6,938 nucleotides of DNA from JAVBMB01 sp031552995 (GCA_031552995.1 JAVBMB010000057.1:1-6938), one strand, 5' to 3'; counted from the stretch's first letter, positions 1-5,649 are shown. Translations and numbers: made by a program. The notes: generated by a model from the letters alone, not told the origin.

Positions 1-142
1 CTACTTAAAAAAGGTGCCGCTGTCAAATAAATATTGTATATTTTTGTCCAAATCAGGTAAAAATTACACTGTAAGTTGGGGCCGGCATGTTCGCCTGTTC
101 ACGCGCACCGGCATATACATATATAAAAGGGAGGCGGCAACT

Positions 143-406
143 ATGCAACCTGTCAGCAGAACCGGCCCGGCGCGAAACGCGTCAAATCGAAAAAACAAAC
201 CGACGCCCGATCAGGCTCGGTTGCTCGATGAGTATTATTCCGCGCTTGCGCGTATTCACACGCTTCGCAACACATTTCAAAACGTCACAGACCCCGACCT
301 GATCGCCGCGTGCGTCTATGAGCTCAACGCGGCGCAGCAGCAGTTTTCCTATCTGCTCGTCAAGCTGAAGGAGGAAAATGTCTCTCGTTTCAGTGTGCTT
401 CGGTGA
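143..406 (+). CDS. DUF2508 family protein (YaaL-like), 87 aa
   Basis: Small soluble protein of unknown function, recognised as DUF2508 from its look and its place directly before bofA, as yaaL precedes bofA in Bacillus subtilis. The first 20 or so residues are basic and polar. The rest is predicted helical: LLDEYYSALARIHTLRNTF, then a loop with TDPDLIAACVYELNAAQQQF, then a lysine/glutamate-rich end. This resembles a two-helix hairpin. No signal peptide, membrane segment or catalytic motif is visible. The frame is open upstream to position 14, but ATG 143 is chosen because a good Shine-Dalgarno (AAAAGGGAGG, 125-134) lies 8 bases before it and the upstream translation looks non-coding. bofA follows 81 bases downstream, probably on the same transcript. 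The family call is firm from context; no function should be inferred. Confidence 0.8.
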   Translation: MQPVSRTGPARNASNRKNKPTPDQARLLDEYYSALARIHTLRNTFQNVTDPDLIAACVYELNAAQQQFSYLLVKLKEENVSRFSVLR

Positions 407-424
407 CGGAAAGCAGAACACCCC

Positions 425-453
425 GCGGCCGCCGTGCCGGTGCAAGCGGCCGC
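425..453 (+). other. GC-rich intercistronic hairpin before bofA
   Basis: Two copies of the 8-base palindrome GCGGCCGC (425-432 and 446-453) can pair as a perfect 8-bp all-GC stem with a 13-base loop. The element lies between the DUF2508 gene and bofA, ending 18 bases before the bofA Shine-Dalgarno. No T-run follows, so it is not an intrinsic terminator. It could act as an mRNA processing or stability element; that role is inferred. Confidence 0.45.
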
Positions 454-487
454 CAAATACATATTGCCGCCGGAGAAAGAGGCAACC

Positions 488-745
488 ATGGAACAGTATC
501 TGCTGTACGGCCTTGTCATCATAGTCGCCGTCGTCGCCATCAAGATATTCTTCACCCCGATAAAGTGGGGGCTAAAGCTGCTGCTGAACACGGTGCTGGG
601 GCTGGGGCTGCTCGCCGTGTTCAACTTCTTTGGCAAGCTTATCGGCGTCACGCTGGGCGTCAATCTGATAAACGCGCTCGTCGTCGGCATATTCGGCCCG
701 GTCGGCCTTGTGCTTCTGCTGATATTACGGTGGCTGACAATCTAA
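488..745 (+). CDS. bofA: BofA family inhibitor of pro-sigma-K processing, 85 aa
   Basis: Small integral membrane protein. In Bacillus, BofA sits in the outer forespore membrane with SpoIVFA and holds the SpoIVFB protease inactive, delaying pro-sigma-K cleavage until the forespore signals. Here the 85 residues (B. subtilis BofA is 87) show an N-terminal hydrophobic helix (about 5-22), a second hydrophobic stretch (about 34-56), and the conserved C-terminal block NLINALVVGIFGPVG (59-73) followed by LLLIL. The family pattern of Pro then LKLLLNT...G...FN..G is also present (24-49). ATG 488 is preferred over the in-frame GTG at 434: it has a Shine-Dalgarno (GGAGAAAGAGG, 472-482), gives the family length, and the extra 18 residues would be encoded through the hairpin loop. 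It follows a DUF2508 gene as in Bacillus. BofA-like proteins also occur in clostridia whose sigma-K control differs, so the exact partner is inferred. No terminator with a T-run was found directly downstream. Confidence 0.9.
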   Translation: MEQYLLYGLVIIVAVVAIKIFFTPIKWGLKLLLNTVLGLGLLAVFNFFGKLIGVTLGVNLINALVVGIFGPVGLVLLLILRWLTI

Positions 746-821
746 TGTCCCGCCAAGGCTAAACCGGCGGATGCTCTGCCGCGTATATTTCCGTCCTGCT
801 TCGCGCTCCTCCTCGCGGTAG

Positions 822-854
822 AAAAACATGCAACCCATCCCGCGTGTTGCAATG
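822..854 (-). terminator. Rho-independent terminator of ttcA
   Basis: On the minus strand, just after the ttcA stop, CATTGCAAC (854-846) pairs with GTTGCATG (834-827) through eight base pairs with one bulged T. The loop is 11 bases, and TTTTT (826-822) follows at once. The stem is modest in GC, but the stem-plus-U-run layout and the 4-base distance from the stop fit an intrinsic terminator. It lies in the 113-base gap shared with bofA, which converges from the other side. Confidence 0.6.
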
Positions 855-858
855 CGTA

Positions 859-1578
859 CTACCGGTCCGTTTTTTTCCAGCCGGGGATTTCAGAGCGCTG
901 CATGCCGCCGAATATATTGTCGCGCAGGTTTGGGTACGTCAACTCCAGCGTGGAAAGCAGCTGCTTTATCTCCTCGCGCTTTGTGTGTTTGTCGGCAGGG
1001 CAGGGGTTGAACATAACCGGCAGCTCCATGCGCCTTGCAAAGCTCTTTATCTGAGCCTCGCGGACGAACAGCATAGGCCTGATTTGCGTCACATCAGTGC
1101 GGTCGAGGTATGTCACCGGGCGGAAACACCCGACCTTCCCCTCATATATAAGCGACATCATAAATGTCTCAACCGCGTCGTCGAAGTGATGCCCTAGCGC
1201 CACTTTTTTTGCACCCAGCTCAAGCGCCGCCGTGTTCAGCGAGCCGCGGCGCATTTTCGCGCAAAGCGAGCATGGGTTGCTCTCGCGCCGCACGTCAAAC
1301 ACAACATGCTTTATGTCGGTTTTCTTTACGGTGTAAGGCACGTTTACAGCATCGCAAAACGCGCGGACAGCGCCGAAGTCCGCACCCTCGAAACCCATAT
1401 CAAGCGAGACTGCATGCAGCGAAAATCCGCCGGGGTAAAACCGGCGCATCTCGGACAGTACAGCAAGAAGCGTCAGTGAGTCCTTGCCGCCGGACACACC
1501 GACGGCAATCACTTCGCCAGGTTCAATCATTTTATACCCGTCCACGCATCCGCGGACAAGTGAAAGCATATTCTGCAT
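859..1578 (-). CDS. ttcA: tRNA 2-thiocytidine synthetase TtcA-like (PP-loop, Fe-S), 239 aa
   Basis: Cytoplasmic tRNA-modifying enzyme of the adenine nucleotide alpha-hydrolase (PP-loop) superfamily. TtcA adenylates C32 of certain tRNAs and replaces the oxygen with sulfur, using a [4Fe-4S] cluster. Visible signatures are the PP-loop SGGKDS (29-34), the LDMGFEG strand-loop (59-65), a CxxC pair at Cys103/Cys106 in NPCSLCAKMRRG, GHHFDDAVETF (129-139), and a third cysteine at Cys193 in NPCPADKHTKR. These three cysteines match the cluster ligands known in TtcA. The length is somewhat shorter than the roughly 310 aa E. coli enzyme, mainly at the ends, as is usual in Firmicutes. ATG 1578 is supported by GAGG (1589-1586) seven bases upstream. 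The gene is monocistronic, with its own promoter and terminator, and diverges from rplM. A TtcA-family relative acting on another tRNA position cannot be excluded. Confidence 0.88.
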   Translation of the reverse strand: MQNMLSLVRGCVDGYKMIEPGEVIAVGVSGGKDSLTLLAVLSEMRRFYPGGFSLHAVSLDMGFEGADFGAVRAFCDAVNVPYTVKKTDIKHVVFDVRRESNPCSLCAKMRRGSLNTAALELGAKKVALGHHFDDAVETFMMSLIYEGKVGCFRPVTYLDRTDVTQIRPMLFVREAQIKSFARRMELPVMFNPCPADKHTKREEIKQLLSTLELTYPNLRDNIFGGMQRSEIPGWKKTDR

Positions 1579-1589
1579 ACGTTATCCTC

Positions 1590-1619
1590 AAGGCCGCCGT
1601 AGACGGCCTTTGTTTTTTT
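1590..1619 (+). terminator. Plus-strand intrinsic terminator within the ttcA leader
   Basis: AAGGCCG (1590-1596) pairs perfectly with CGGCCTT (1604-1610) around a 7-base loop, followed by TG and seven T (1613-1619) and further T-rich sequence. That is a good intrinsic terminator for plus-strand transcription. There is no T-run in the minus-strand direction; there the same stem falls in the ttcA 5' leader and ends directly beside its GAGG Shine-Dalgarno. It probably stops transcripts coming from bofA, or antisense transcripts over ttcA, before the rplM promoter. Confidence 0.65.
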
Positions 1620-1633
1620 GTTTTTGCATATGG

Positions 1634-1662
1634 ATTATACAGCGGCCTGACATTTTGTGCAA
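1634..1662 (-). promoter_or_regulatory. Sigma-A promoter of ttcA
   Basis: On the minus strand, -35 TTGCAC (1662-1657) and -10 TATAAT (1639-1634) are separated by exactly 17 bases. The -10 is perfect consensus. The predicted start is near 1627, giving a leader of about 48 bases that contains the 1590-1610 stem next to the ribosome binding site. Confidence 0.72.
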
Positions 1663-1740
1663 GCGAAAATTATGAAATTGAAAATTAGTATTATGGCGCA
1701 AATCAAAGATAAACAGTGAAAATAGAAGTATGTGTTCCGG

Positions 1741-1752
1741 TAAATCGATTTA
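1741..1752. repeat. 12-bp perfect palindrome upstream of rplM promoter
   Basis: TAAATCGATTTA is its own reverse complement. It lies 14 bases upstream of the rplM -35 box, inside the AT-rich divergent spacer. It could be a regulator half-site pair or simply chance in AT-rich DNA; no regulator can be named. Confidence 0.35.
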
Positions 1753-1766
1753 AAGCAAAAAACTTG

Positions 1767-1795
1767 TTGACACCGCATAAAACCTGTGATAAACT
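1767..1795 (+). promoter_or_regulatory. Strong sigma-A promoter of rplM-rpsI
   Basis: A perfect -35 TTGACA (1767-1772) and an extended -10 TGA-TAAACT (1787-1795; hexamer 1790-1795) are separated by 17 bases, with A/T-rich DNA upstream that could act as an UP element. The predicted start is near 1802, leaving a leader of about 49 bases. This strength is expected for a ribosomal protein operon. A 10-bp inverted repeat (1759-1768 and 1812-1821) brackets the promoter. The leader itself shows only a weak 5-bp AAAAC/GTTTT stem (1806-1821), so a structured L13 leader is not evident. Confidence 0.85.
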
Positions 1796-1850
1796 GACAA
1801 AGCTGAAAACAAACAAGTTTTATTATTGATAAAGCGAAGGAGAAAGAACA

Positions 1851-2282
1851 ATGTCCACATTCATGGCTAAAAACGAGACGGTCGAGCGCAAGTGGTATGT
1901 GCTTGATGCCGCCGGCAAGCCGATGGGCAGGATTGCGGCGACAGCGGCGTCCATACTCAAGGGCAAGCACAAGGTTGATTACACTCCGCACGTCGATTGC
2001 GGTGATTTTGTCATCATCATCAATGCCGACCAGGCGGTCCTCACGGGAAACAAGCTGACGCAAAAGTATTACCGTACACACTCGGGCTATGTCGGCGGCC
2101 TCAAGGAAGTCCAATACAAAAAGCTGATGGGCGAGCGTCCGCAGCTTGCAATGAAGCTTGCCATCAAAGGCATGCTTCCCAAGAACAGCATAGGCCGCAA
2201 TGCTCTGCTCCGCGCCAAAATCTATGCCGGAAGCGAGCACAAGCAGGAAGCCCAGAAGCCCGAAGCTTGGGCCGGCAAGTAA
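1851..2282 (+). CDS. rplM: 50S ribosomal protein L13, 143 aa
   Basis: Large-subunit ribosomal protein that binds 23S rRNA early in assembly. The protein is recognisable end to end: TFMAK near the N-terminus, ERKWYVLDAAGKPMGRIA (12-29), KGKHKVDYTPHVDCGDFVIIINA (37-59), GGLKE, the hallmark AIKGMLPKNSIGR (about 114-126), and YAGSEHKQEAQKPE at the C-terminus. The length is normal for the family (about 140-148 aa). ATG 1851 is fixed by AAGGAG (1837-1842) eight bases upstream and by alignment with typical L13 N-termini. It is the first gene of the rplM-rpsI operon, a pairing conserved across bacteria, with rpsI starting 15 bases after its stop. It is transcribed from the strong promoter at 1767-1795. 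Confidence 0.98.
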   Translation: MSTFMAKNETVERKWYVLDAAGKPMGRIAATAASILKGKHKVDYTPHVDCGDFVIIINADQAVLTGNKLTQKYYRTHSGYVGGLKEVQYKKLMGERPQLAMKLAIKGMLPKNSIGRNALLRAKIYAGSEHKQEAQKPEAWAGK

Positions 2283-2297
2283 GAGGAGGATTATAGA

Positions 2298-2702
2298 ATG
2301 TATACACCTAAAAAGGCATATTTCTACGGAACCGGCCGCCGCAAGAGCTCGGTCGCCCGCGTCCGCCTCATCCCCGGCGGCACCGGTGTCATCAAGATAA
2401 ACAACCGTGATATCGACAATTACTTCGGCCTTGGCACGCTCAAATACATTGTGCGTCAGCCGCTCGAGCTTTTCGGCGCCACAGCCAAGTTCGATGTTGA
2501 TGTCAAGGTGTCCGGCGGTGGTGTCACCGGCCAGGCCGGCGCTATCCGCTTTGGCCTTGCCAGGGCGCTTACCCAGTCGGATGCCGAGCTTCGCCCAGAG
2601 CTTAAGAAGGCAGGATTCCTTACGCGTGACTCCCGTATGAAGGAGCGCAAGAAGTACGGCCTCAAGGCCGCGCGCCGCGCACCGCAGTTCAGCAAGAGAT
2701 AG
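2298..2702 (+). CDS. rpsI: 30S ribosomal protein S9, 134 aa
   Basis: Small-subunit ribosomal protein whose C-terminal tail reaches the P site and contacts tRNA. Signatures are YFYGTGRRKSSVARVRL (7-23; here it begins AYFYGTGRRKSS), a GTGVIKINNRDIDNYFG segment, GGGVTGQAGAIRFGLARAL (73-91), LTRDSRMKERKKYG, and the invariant end FSKR. The length is normal (about 130 aa). It has a Shine-Dalgarno, GAGGAGG (2283-2289), eight bases before the ATG. It is co-transcribed with rplM (15-base gap). Downstream, the spacer before rsmA holds two alternative hairpins, so transcription may either stop or continue into rsmA. Confidence 0.98.
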   Translation: MYTPKKAYFYGTGRRKSSVARVRLIPGGTGVIKINNRDIDNYFGLGTLKYIVRQPLELFGATAKFDVDVKVSGGGVTGQAGAIRFGLARALTQSDAELRPELKKAGFLTRDSRMKERKKYGLKAARRAPQFSKR

Positions 2703-2719
2703 TTTTTATAATCCCACCA

Positions 2720-2770
2720 GTTTTGCCGGCCTTTGCGCCGGCAAAACGTGCGTTTACCGCCGGATTTTTT
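2720..2770 (+). promoter_or_regulatory. Competing hairpins between rpsI and rsmA (possible attenuator)
   Basis: GTTTTGCCGGC (2720-2730) and GCCGGCAAAAC (2737-2747) form a perfect 11-bp stem with a 6-base loop and no following T-run. The right arm can instead pair downstream. CCGGC (2738-2742) with GCCGG (2759-2763) and AAAC (2744-2747) with GTTT (2752-2755) make an imperfect stem directly followed by ATTTTTT (2764-2770), which looks like a terminator. The two folds exclude each other. The region ends 21 bases before the rsmA start codon. A regulatory role is inferred; it may be only a leaky terminator. Confidence 0.45.
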
Positions 2771-2791
2771 GCAAAGAAGGGGGGTGCTGTT

Positions 2792-3643
2792 GTGAAGCTT
2801 ACCGACATAAACCACATAAAAGCGCTGCTCGCGCGTCATGGCTTCCGCTTTTCAAAGGGGATGGGTCAGAACTTCCTGTGCGATGCCTCCGTTCCGTGCG
2901 ATATTGCCGCGGGCGCCGGAATCGACGAGAATACATTCGTGCTCGAAGTCGGCCCCGGAATCGGCGCGCTGACGCAGGCTCTTTGCGAGAGGGCGAAGCA
3001 CGTCACAGCCGTCGAGCTCGACCGCCGCCTGTTCCCGCTTCTCGGCGAAACCATGTCGGATACCGCAAACTTCACGCTTGTCGAGGGTGATATCCTCAAG
3101 ACCGATATTGCCGCTCTTGTCGCAGAGCAATCGGGCGGCGCGCGCGCCGTAGCCGCGGCCAACCTGCCGTACTACATCACATCGCCGGCAATAAGCGCGC
3201 TGATAGACAGTCACTGCTTTGACAGCATAACCGTCATGGTGCAAAAGGAAGTCGCGCGCCGCATATGCGCGGCGCCCGGCACCTCTGATTACGGCGCGTT
3301 TACGCTGTACATCGCGTATCACGCGGCGGCGGGCATCATCCTCGATGTGCCGCGGACCTGCTTTATCCCGCAGCCGAATGTCGACTCGGCGGTCGTCCGG
3401 CTGGACATACTTACGCAGTCGCCGGTATCGTGCGACAGGGAAAAGCTGTTCTCCGTCATCAAGGCATCATTTGCGCAGCGTCGCAAAACGCTACAGAACT
3501 GTCTGGCGTCGGCTTTCACCGGTAAAATCACCAAAAATGAGATTGAAAATTTGTTGATTAATCTTGGTATCCCTCCGACAGTCCGCGGTGAGGCGTTGAA
3601 TATTTTTGATTTTGCGCGAATTGCCGAAAAAATGCCTGATTAA
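2792..3643 (+). CDS. rsmA: 16S rRNA (A1518/A1519-N6,N6)-dimethyltransferase RsmA/KsgA, 283 aa
   Basis: SAM-dependent methyltransferase that dimethylates two adjacent adenosines in the 3' terminal hairpin of 16S rRNA, a late 30S maturation step whose loss gives kasugamycin resistance. Motifs, numbered from the GTG: GQNFL (25-29), the SAM-binding VLEVGPGIGALT (50-61), an acidic motif II VELD (74-77), EGDIL (98-102), the catalytic NLPYYITSP (124-132), FIPQPNVDSA (191-200) and FAQRRKTL (227-234), then the small helical C-terminal domain. The length is normal (about 270-290). GTG 2792 is chosen because a purine-rich AAGGGGGGT (2777-2785) precedes it and the product begins where the family does. 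A longer frame from TTG 2723 would translate the hairpin region and is rejected. It follows rpsI by 89 bases and may share its transcript. The last 30 or so codons are more A/T-rich than the rest. Confidence 0.96.
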   Translation: MKLTDINHIKALLARHGFRFSKGMGQNFLCDASVPCDIAAGAGIDENTFVLEVGPGIGALTQALCERAKHVTAVELDRRLFPLLGETMSDTANFTLVEGDILKTDIAALVAEQSGGARAVAAANLPYYITSPAISALIDSHCFDSITVMVQKEVARRICAAPGTSDYGAFTLYIAYHAAAGIILDVPRTCFIPQPNVDSAVVRLDILTQSPVSCDREKLFSVIKASFAQRRKTLQNCLASAFTGKITKNEIENLLINLGIPPTVRGEALNIFDFARIAEKMPD

Positions 3644-3658
3644 TTAGTGAAAACGTAC

Positions 3659-3675
3659 AAAAAAATTATTTTTTT
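3659..3675. repeat. A7-TTA-T7 symmetric run after rsmA
   Basis: Seven A (3659-3665), TTA, then seven T (3669-3675) lie 16 bases after the rsmA stop and just upstream of the pckG promoter. The stem would be A-U only, so it is a weak terminator at best. A role as an A-tract or UP-like element for the promoter starting at 3680 is equally possible. Confidence 0.35.
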
Positions 3676-3679
3676 ACCA

Positions 3680-3708
3680 TTGCATTTTTCCGATGAAGAT
3701 AGTAAGAT
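3680..3708 (+). promoter_or_regulatory. Sigma-A promoter of pckG
   Basis: -35 TTGCAT (3680-3685) and -10 TAAGAT (3703-3708) are 17 bases apart, with an A/T tract directly upstream. The predicted start is near 3715, giving a leader of about 54 bases that begins with the hairpin at 3716-3741. Confidence 0.65.
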
Positions 3709-3715
3709 ATTCATT

Positions 3716-3741
3716 AGGGTATGGCATGTCTGCCTTGCCCT
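3716..3741 (+). promoter_or_regulatory. 5'-terminal leader hairpin of pckG
   Basis: AGGG (3716-3719) pairs with CCCT (3738-3741), and GGCA (3723-3726) pairs with TGCC (3731-3734), around a TGTC tetraloop with a symmetric 3x3 internal loop. It sits almost exactly at the predicted mRNA 5' end and 13 bases before the Shine-Dalgarno. A 5'-end stem of this kind may stabilise the message; that is inference. Confidence 0.4.
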
Positions 3742-3768
3742 TAAAATGAATGCGCGGAGGACGATATC

Positions 3769-5568
3769 ATGCCACACGCCTCACTCACCGCTAACGCAAA
3801 AGTCCGGGAGTTTGTTGAAAGAATCAGCGACCTTGTCACGCCCGATTGTGTAGTCTGGATAGACGGAAGCGAGACGCAGCTGGAAGCTCTGCGCCGTGAG
3901 GCGCTCAAAACGGGCGAAATCATCAAGCTCAACGAGGAAAAGCTCCCAGGCTGCTACTACCACCGTTCTGCGCTAAACGATGTAGCGCGTGTCGAGGGAA
4001 GAACATATATCTGCTCTAAAAATAGCGAGGATTGCGGCCCGACAAACAACTGGATGGAGCCGGAAAAGGCATATGCGATGGCGCAGGATATCCTTAAGGG
4101 CGCTATGCGCGGCCGTACTATGTATGTCATACCGTTTTCGATGGGGCCGGTCGGCTCACCGTTCTCCAAGGCCGGTATAGAAATCACCGATTCCATATAT
4201 GTCGTTATCAGCATGGCCATTATGACGAGAATCGGCGATAAGGTGCTTGACGCGCTTGGTGACAGCGATGACTTTGTCCGCGGCGTACACGGAAAGTGTG
4301 AGCTGGATGAAGACCGCCGATACATACTTCACTTTCCCGAGGATAATGCCATCTGGTCGGTCAATTCGGGCTACGGCGGCAACGTGCTGCTCGGGAAAAA
4401 ATGCTTTGCCCTGCGCATAGCGTCCTATCAGGGGCAAAAAGAGGGCTGGATGGCCGAGCATATGCTGATACTCGGCATCGAGAACCCGCAGGGCGAAGTC
4501 AAATACGTCGCAGCGGCGTTCCCGTCCGCCTGCGGCAAGACGAACCTTGCCATGCTCGTCCCGCCAAAAGAGTATGCCGATAAGGGTTACAAGGTCTGGA
4601 CGCTTGGCGATGACATAGCGTGGATCCGGGTCGGCGAAGACGGCAGGATGTACGCCATCAACCCTGAGGCAGGGTTTTTCGGCGTCGCACCCGGCACAAA
4701 CGCCGAGACAAACTTTAACGCGCTTGCCGCCACAAGCAAGGGAACGATATTTACAAACGTCGTCTACAATCCGAACGACGGCACTGTCTGGTGGGAAAAG
4801 CTGGACAAAAACCCGCCGAAAAACGCTCTCGACTGGAAAGGCAACCCGTGGGATCCGGCCTCCGGCGAAAAAGGCGCGCATCCAAACTCGCGCTTTACAG
4901 CCCCGGCCAAAAACTGCCCGTGCATCGCGCCCAACTGGGAAGATCCGCAGGGCGTTCCCATATCCGCGATGATATTCGGCGGCAGGCGCGCGCGCACGGC
5001 GCCGCTTGTCTACCAATCAAGGGATTGGGATCACGGCGTATTTGTCGGCTCAATAATGGCGTCGGAGACAACTGCCGCGGCTACCGGCGCTGTCGGCGTT
5101 GTTCGTATCGACCCGATGGCCATGCGGCCGTTTATCGGCTATCACGCGGGGGACTATTTCCGGCACTGGATTGACATGGGCAAAAAGGCTGAAAATCCGC
5201 CGAAAATATTCAATGTCAACTGGTTCCGCACAGATGACGACGGCAACTTCATCTGGCCGGGCTACGGCGACAATTTCCGTGTGCTGGAATGGATTCTGAG
5301 GCGCTGCGACGGTGAGATTGACGCGCAGGAGACCGCTATCGGTTATATACCAAACCCGGGGGATATCAATATCGGCGACATAGACTACGAGTATGCGAAA
5401 GGCCGCAAGTTCGGCCGTGCCGACCTTGAAAATATCCTGTCCATCGACAAGGATATCTGGCTTGCCGACATGCCCGCAATTGATGAGTTTTACGCCACGA
5501 TTGGCGACAAACTCCCCTGCGAGCTTAAAGACAGCCTAGCCACGCTCAAATCAAAGCTTACGAATTAG
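3769..5568 (+). CDS. pckG: Phosphoenolpyruvate carboxykinase (GTP), 599 aa
   Basis: Cytoplasmic enzyme (EC 4.1.1.32) interconverting oxaloacetate plus GTP with phosphoenolpyruvate, CO2 and GDP. It is gluconeogenic in many organisms and can run anaplerotically in fermenters. It belongs to the GTP-type family, not the shorter ATP-type PckA. Visible features: oxaloacetate-binding Arg74 in DVAR (71-74), NSGYGGN (199-205) with Tyr202, likely metal ligands Lys210/211 and His231, the P-loop PSACGKTN (252-259) with the family's reactive Cys255, the kinase-2 motif LGDDIAWI (279-286), GGRR (404-407) and the mobile omega-loop lid ASETTAAATG (431-440). The length is normal (about 600). The start has CGGAGG (3755-3760) eight bases upstream. 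It is probably monocistronic: its own promoter lies upstream and a strong hairpin downstream. No truncation or missing key residue is seen. Confidence 0.97.
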   Translation: MPHASLTANAKVREFVERISDLVTPDCVVWIDGSETQLEALRREALKTGEIIKLNEEKLPGCYYHRSALNDVARVEGRTYICSKNSEDCGPTNNWMEPEKAYAMAQDILKGAMRGRTMYVIPFSMGPVGSPFSKAGIEITDSIYVVISMAIMTRIGDKVLDALGDSDDFVRGVHGKCELDEDRRYILHFPEDNAIWSVNSGYGGNVLLGKKCFALRIASYQGQKEGWMAEHMLILGIENPQGEVKYVAAAFPSACGKTNLAMLVPPKEYADKGYKVWTLGDDIAWIRVGEDGRMYAINPEAGFFGVAPGTNAETNFNALAATSKGTIFTNVVYNPNDGTVWWEKLDKNPPKNALDWKGNPWDPASGEKGAHPNSRFTAPAKNCPCIAPNWEDPQGVPISAMIFGGRRARTAPLVYQSRDWDHGVFVGSIMASETTAAATGAVGVVRIDPMAMRPFIGYHAGDYFRHWIDMGKKAENPPKIFNVNWFRTDDDGNFIWPGYGDNFRVLEWILRRCDGEIDAQETAIGYIPNPGDINIGDIDYEYAKGRKFGRADLENILSIDKDIWLADMPAIDEFYATIGDKLPCELKDSLATLKSKLTN

Positions 5569-5581
5569 CTTTACGTGAAAT

Positions 5582-5615
5582 GCAGCCGGGGCGGACGCCC
5601 CGGCTGCTTGTATCT
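5582..5615 (+). terminator. Terminator hairpin after pckG
   Basis: GCAGCCGGGGC (5582-5592) pairs perfectly with GCCCCGGCTGC (5597-5607) around a GGAC loop, 13 bases after the pckG stop. The 11-bp GC-rich stem is very stable, but the following tract (TTGTATCT) is only moderately T-rich. Termination is likely but perhaps partial, which could let some transcription reach the DUF1294 gene. Confidence 0.65.
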
Positions 5616-5649
5616 GTCGAGGATTGAGATTTATCAAGAAGAGGGAACT

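Noticed and set aside
44..70. Possible promoter TTGTCC / TACACT upstream of the DUF2508 gene
   Set aside because: Only four of six matches in each box and a 15-base spacer. The TATA-like run at 113-127 has no matching -35. No sporulation sigma-factor consensus was convincing. The promoter may lie before the window.
434..487. N-terminal extension of bofA from GTG 434
   Set aside because: No Shine-Dalgarno, overlaps the GC hairpin, and makes the protein longer than BofA relatives; ATG 488 has a good binding site.
750..770. CCGCC/GGCGG hairpin after bofA as its terminator
   Set aside because: Only 5 bp with an 11-base loop and no T-run downstream.
1164..1688. 174-codon plus-strand frame antisense to ttcA
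   Set aside because: Arg/Ser/Gln-rich low-quality translation, complementary to the conserved TtcA coding region, and it runs through a terminator and a promoter.
1802..1850. Structured L13 autoregulatory leader before rplM
   Set aside because: The leader is short and A-rich with only a weak 5-bp A/T-rich stem; no known ribosomal-protein leader fold could be recognised by eye.
2723..2791. N-terminal extension of rsmA from TTG 2723
   Set aside because: It would translate the hairpin spacer and give residues not seen in the family; the GTG at 2792 has a purine-rich binding site and family-like N-terminus.
3647..3853. Small plus-strand frame starting GTG just after rsmA
   Set aside because: It runs across the pckG promoter, leader and start codon in another frame, has no Shine-Dalgarno, and its translation looks non-coding.
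4156..5016. 286-codon open frame on the minus strand inside pckG
   Set aside because: It lies wholly antisense to a clear enzyme gene, shows no recognisable domain, has an Arg/Ala/Val-rich composition typical of GC-rich shadow frames, and has no Shine-Dalgarno recognised before it.
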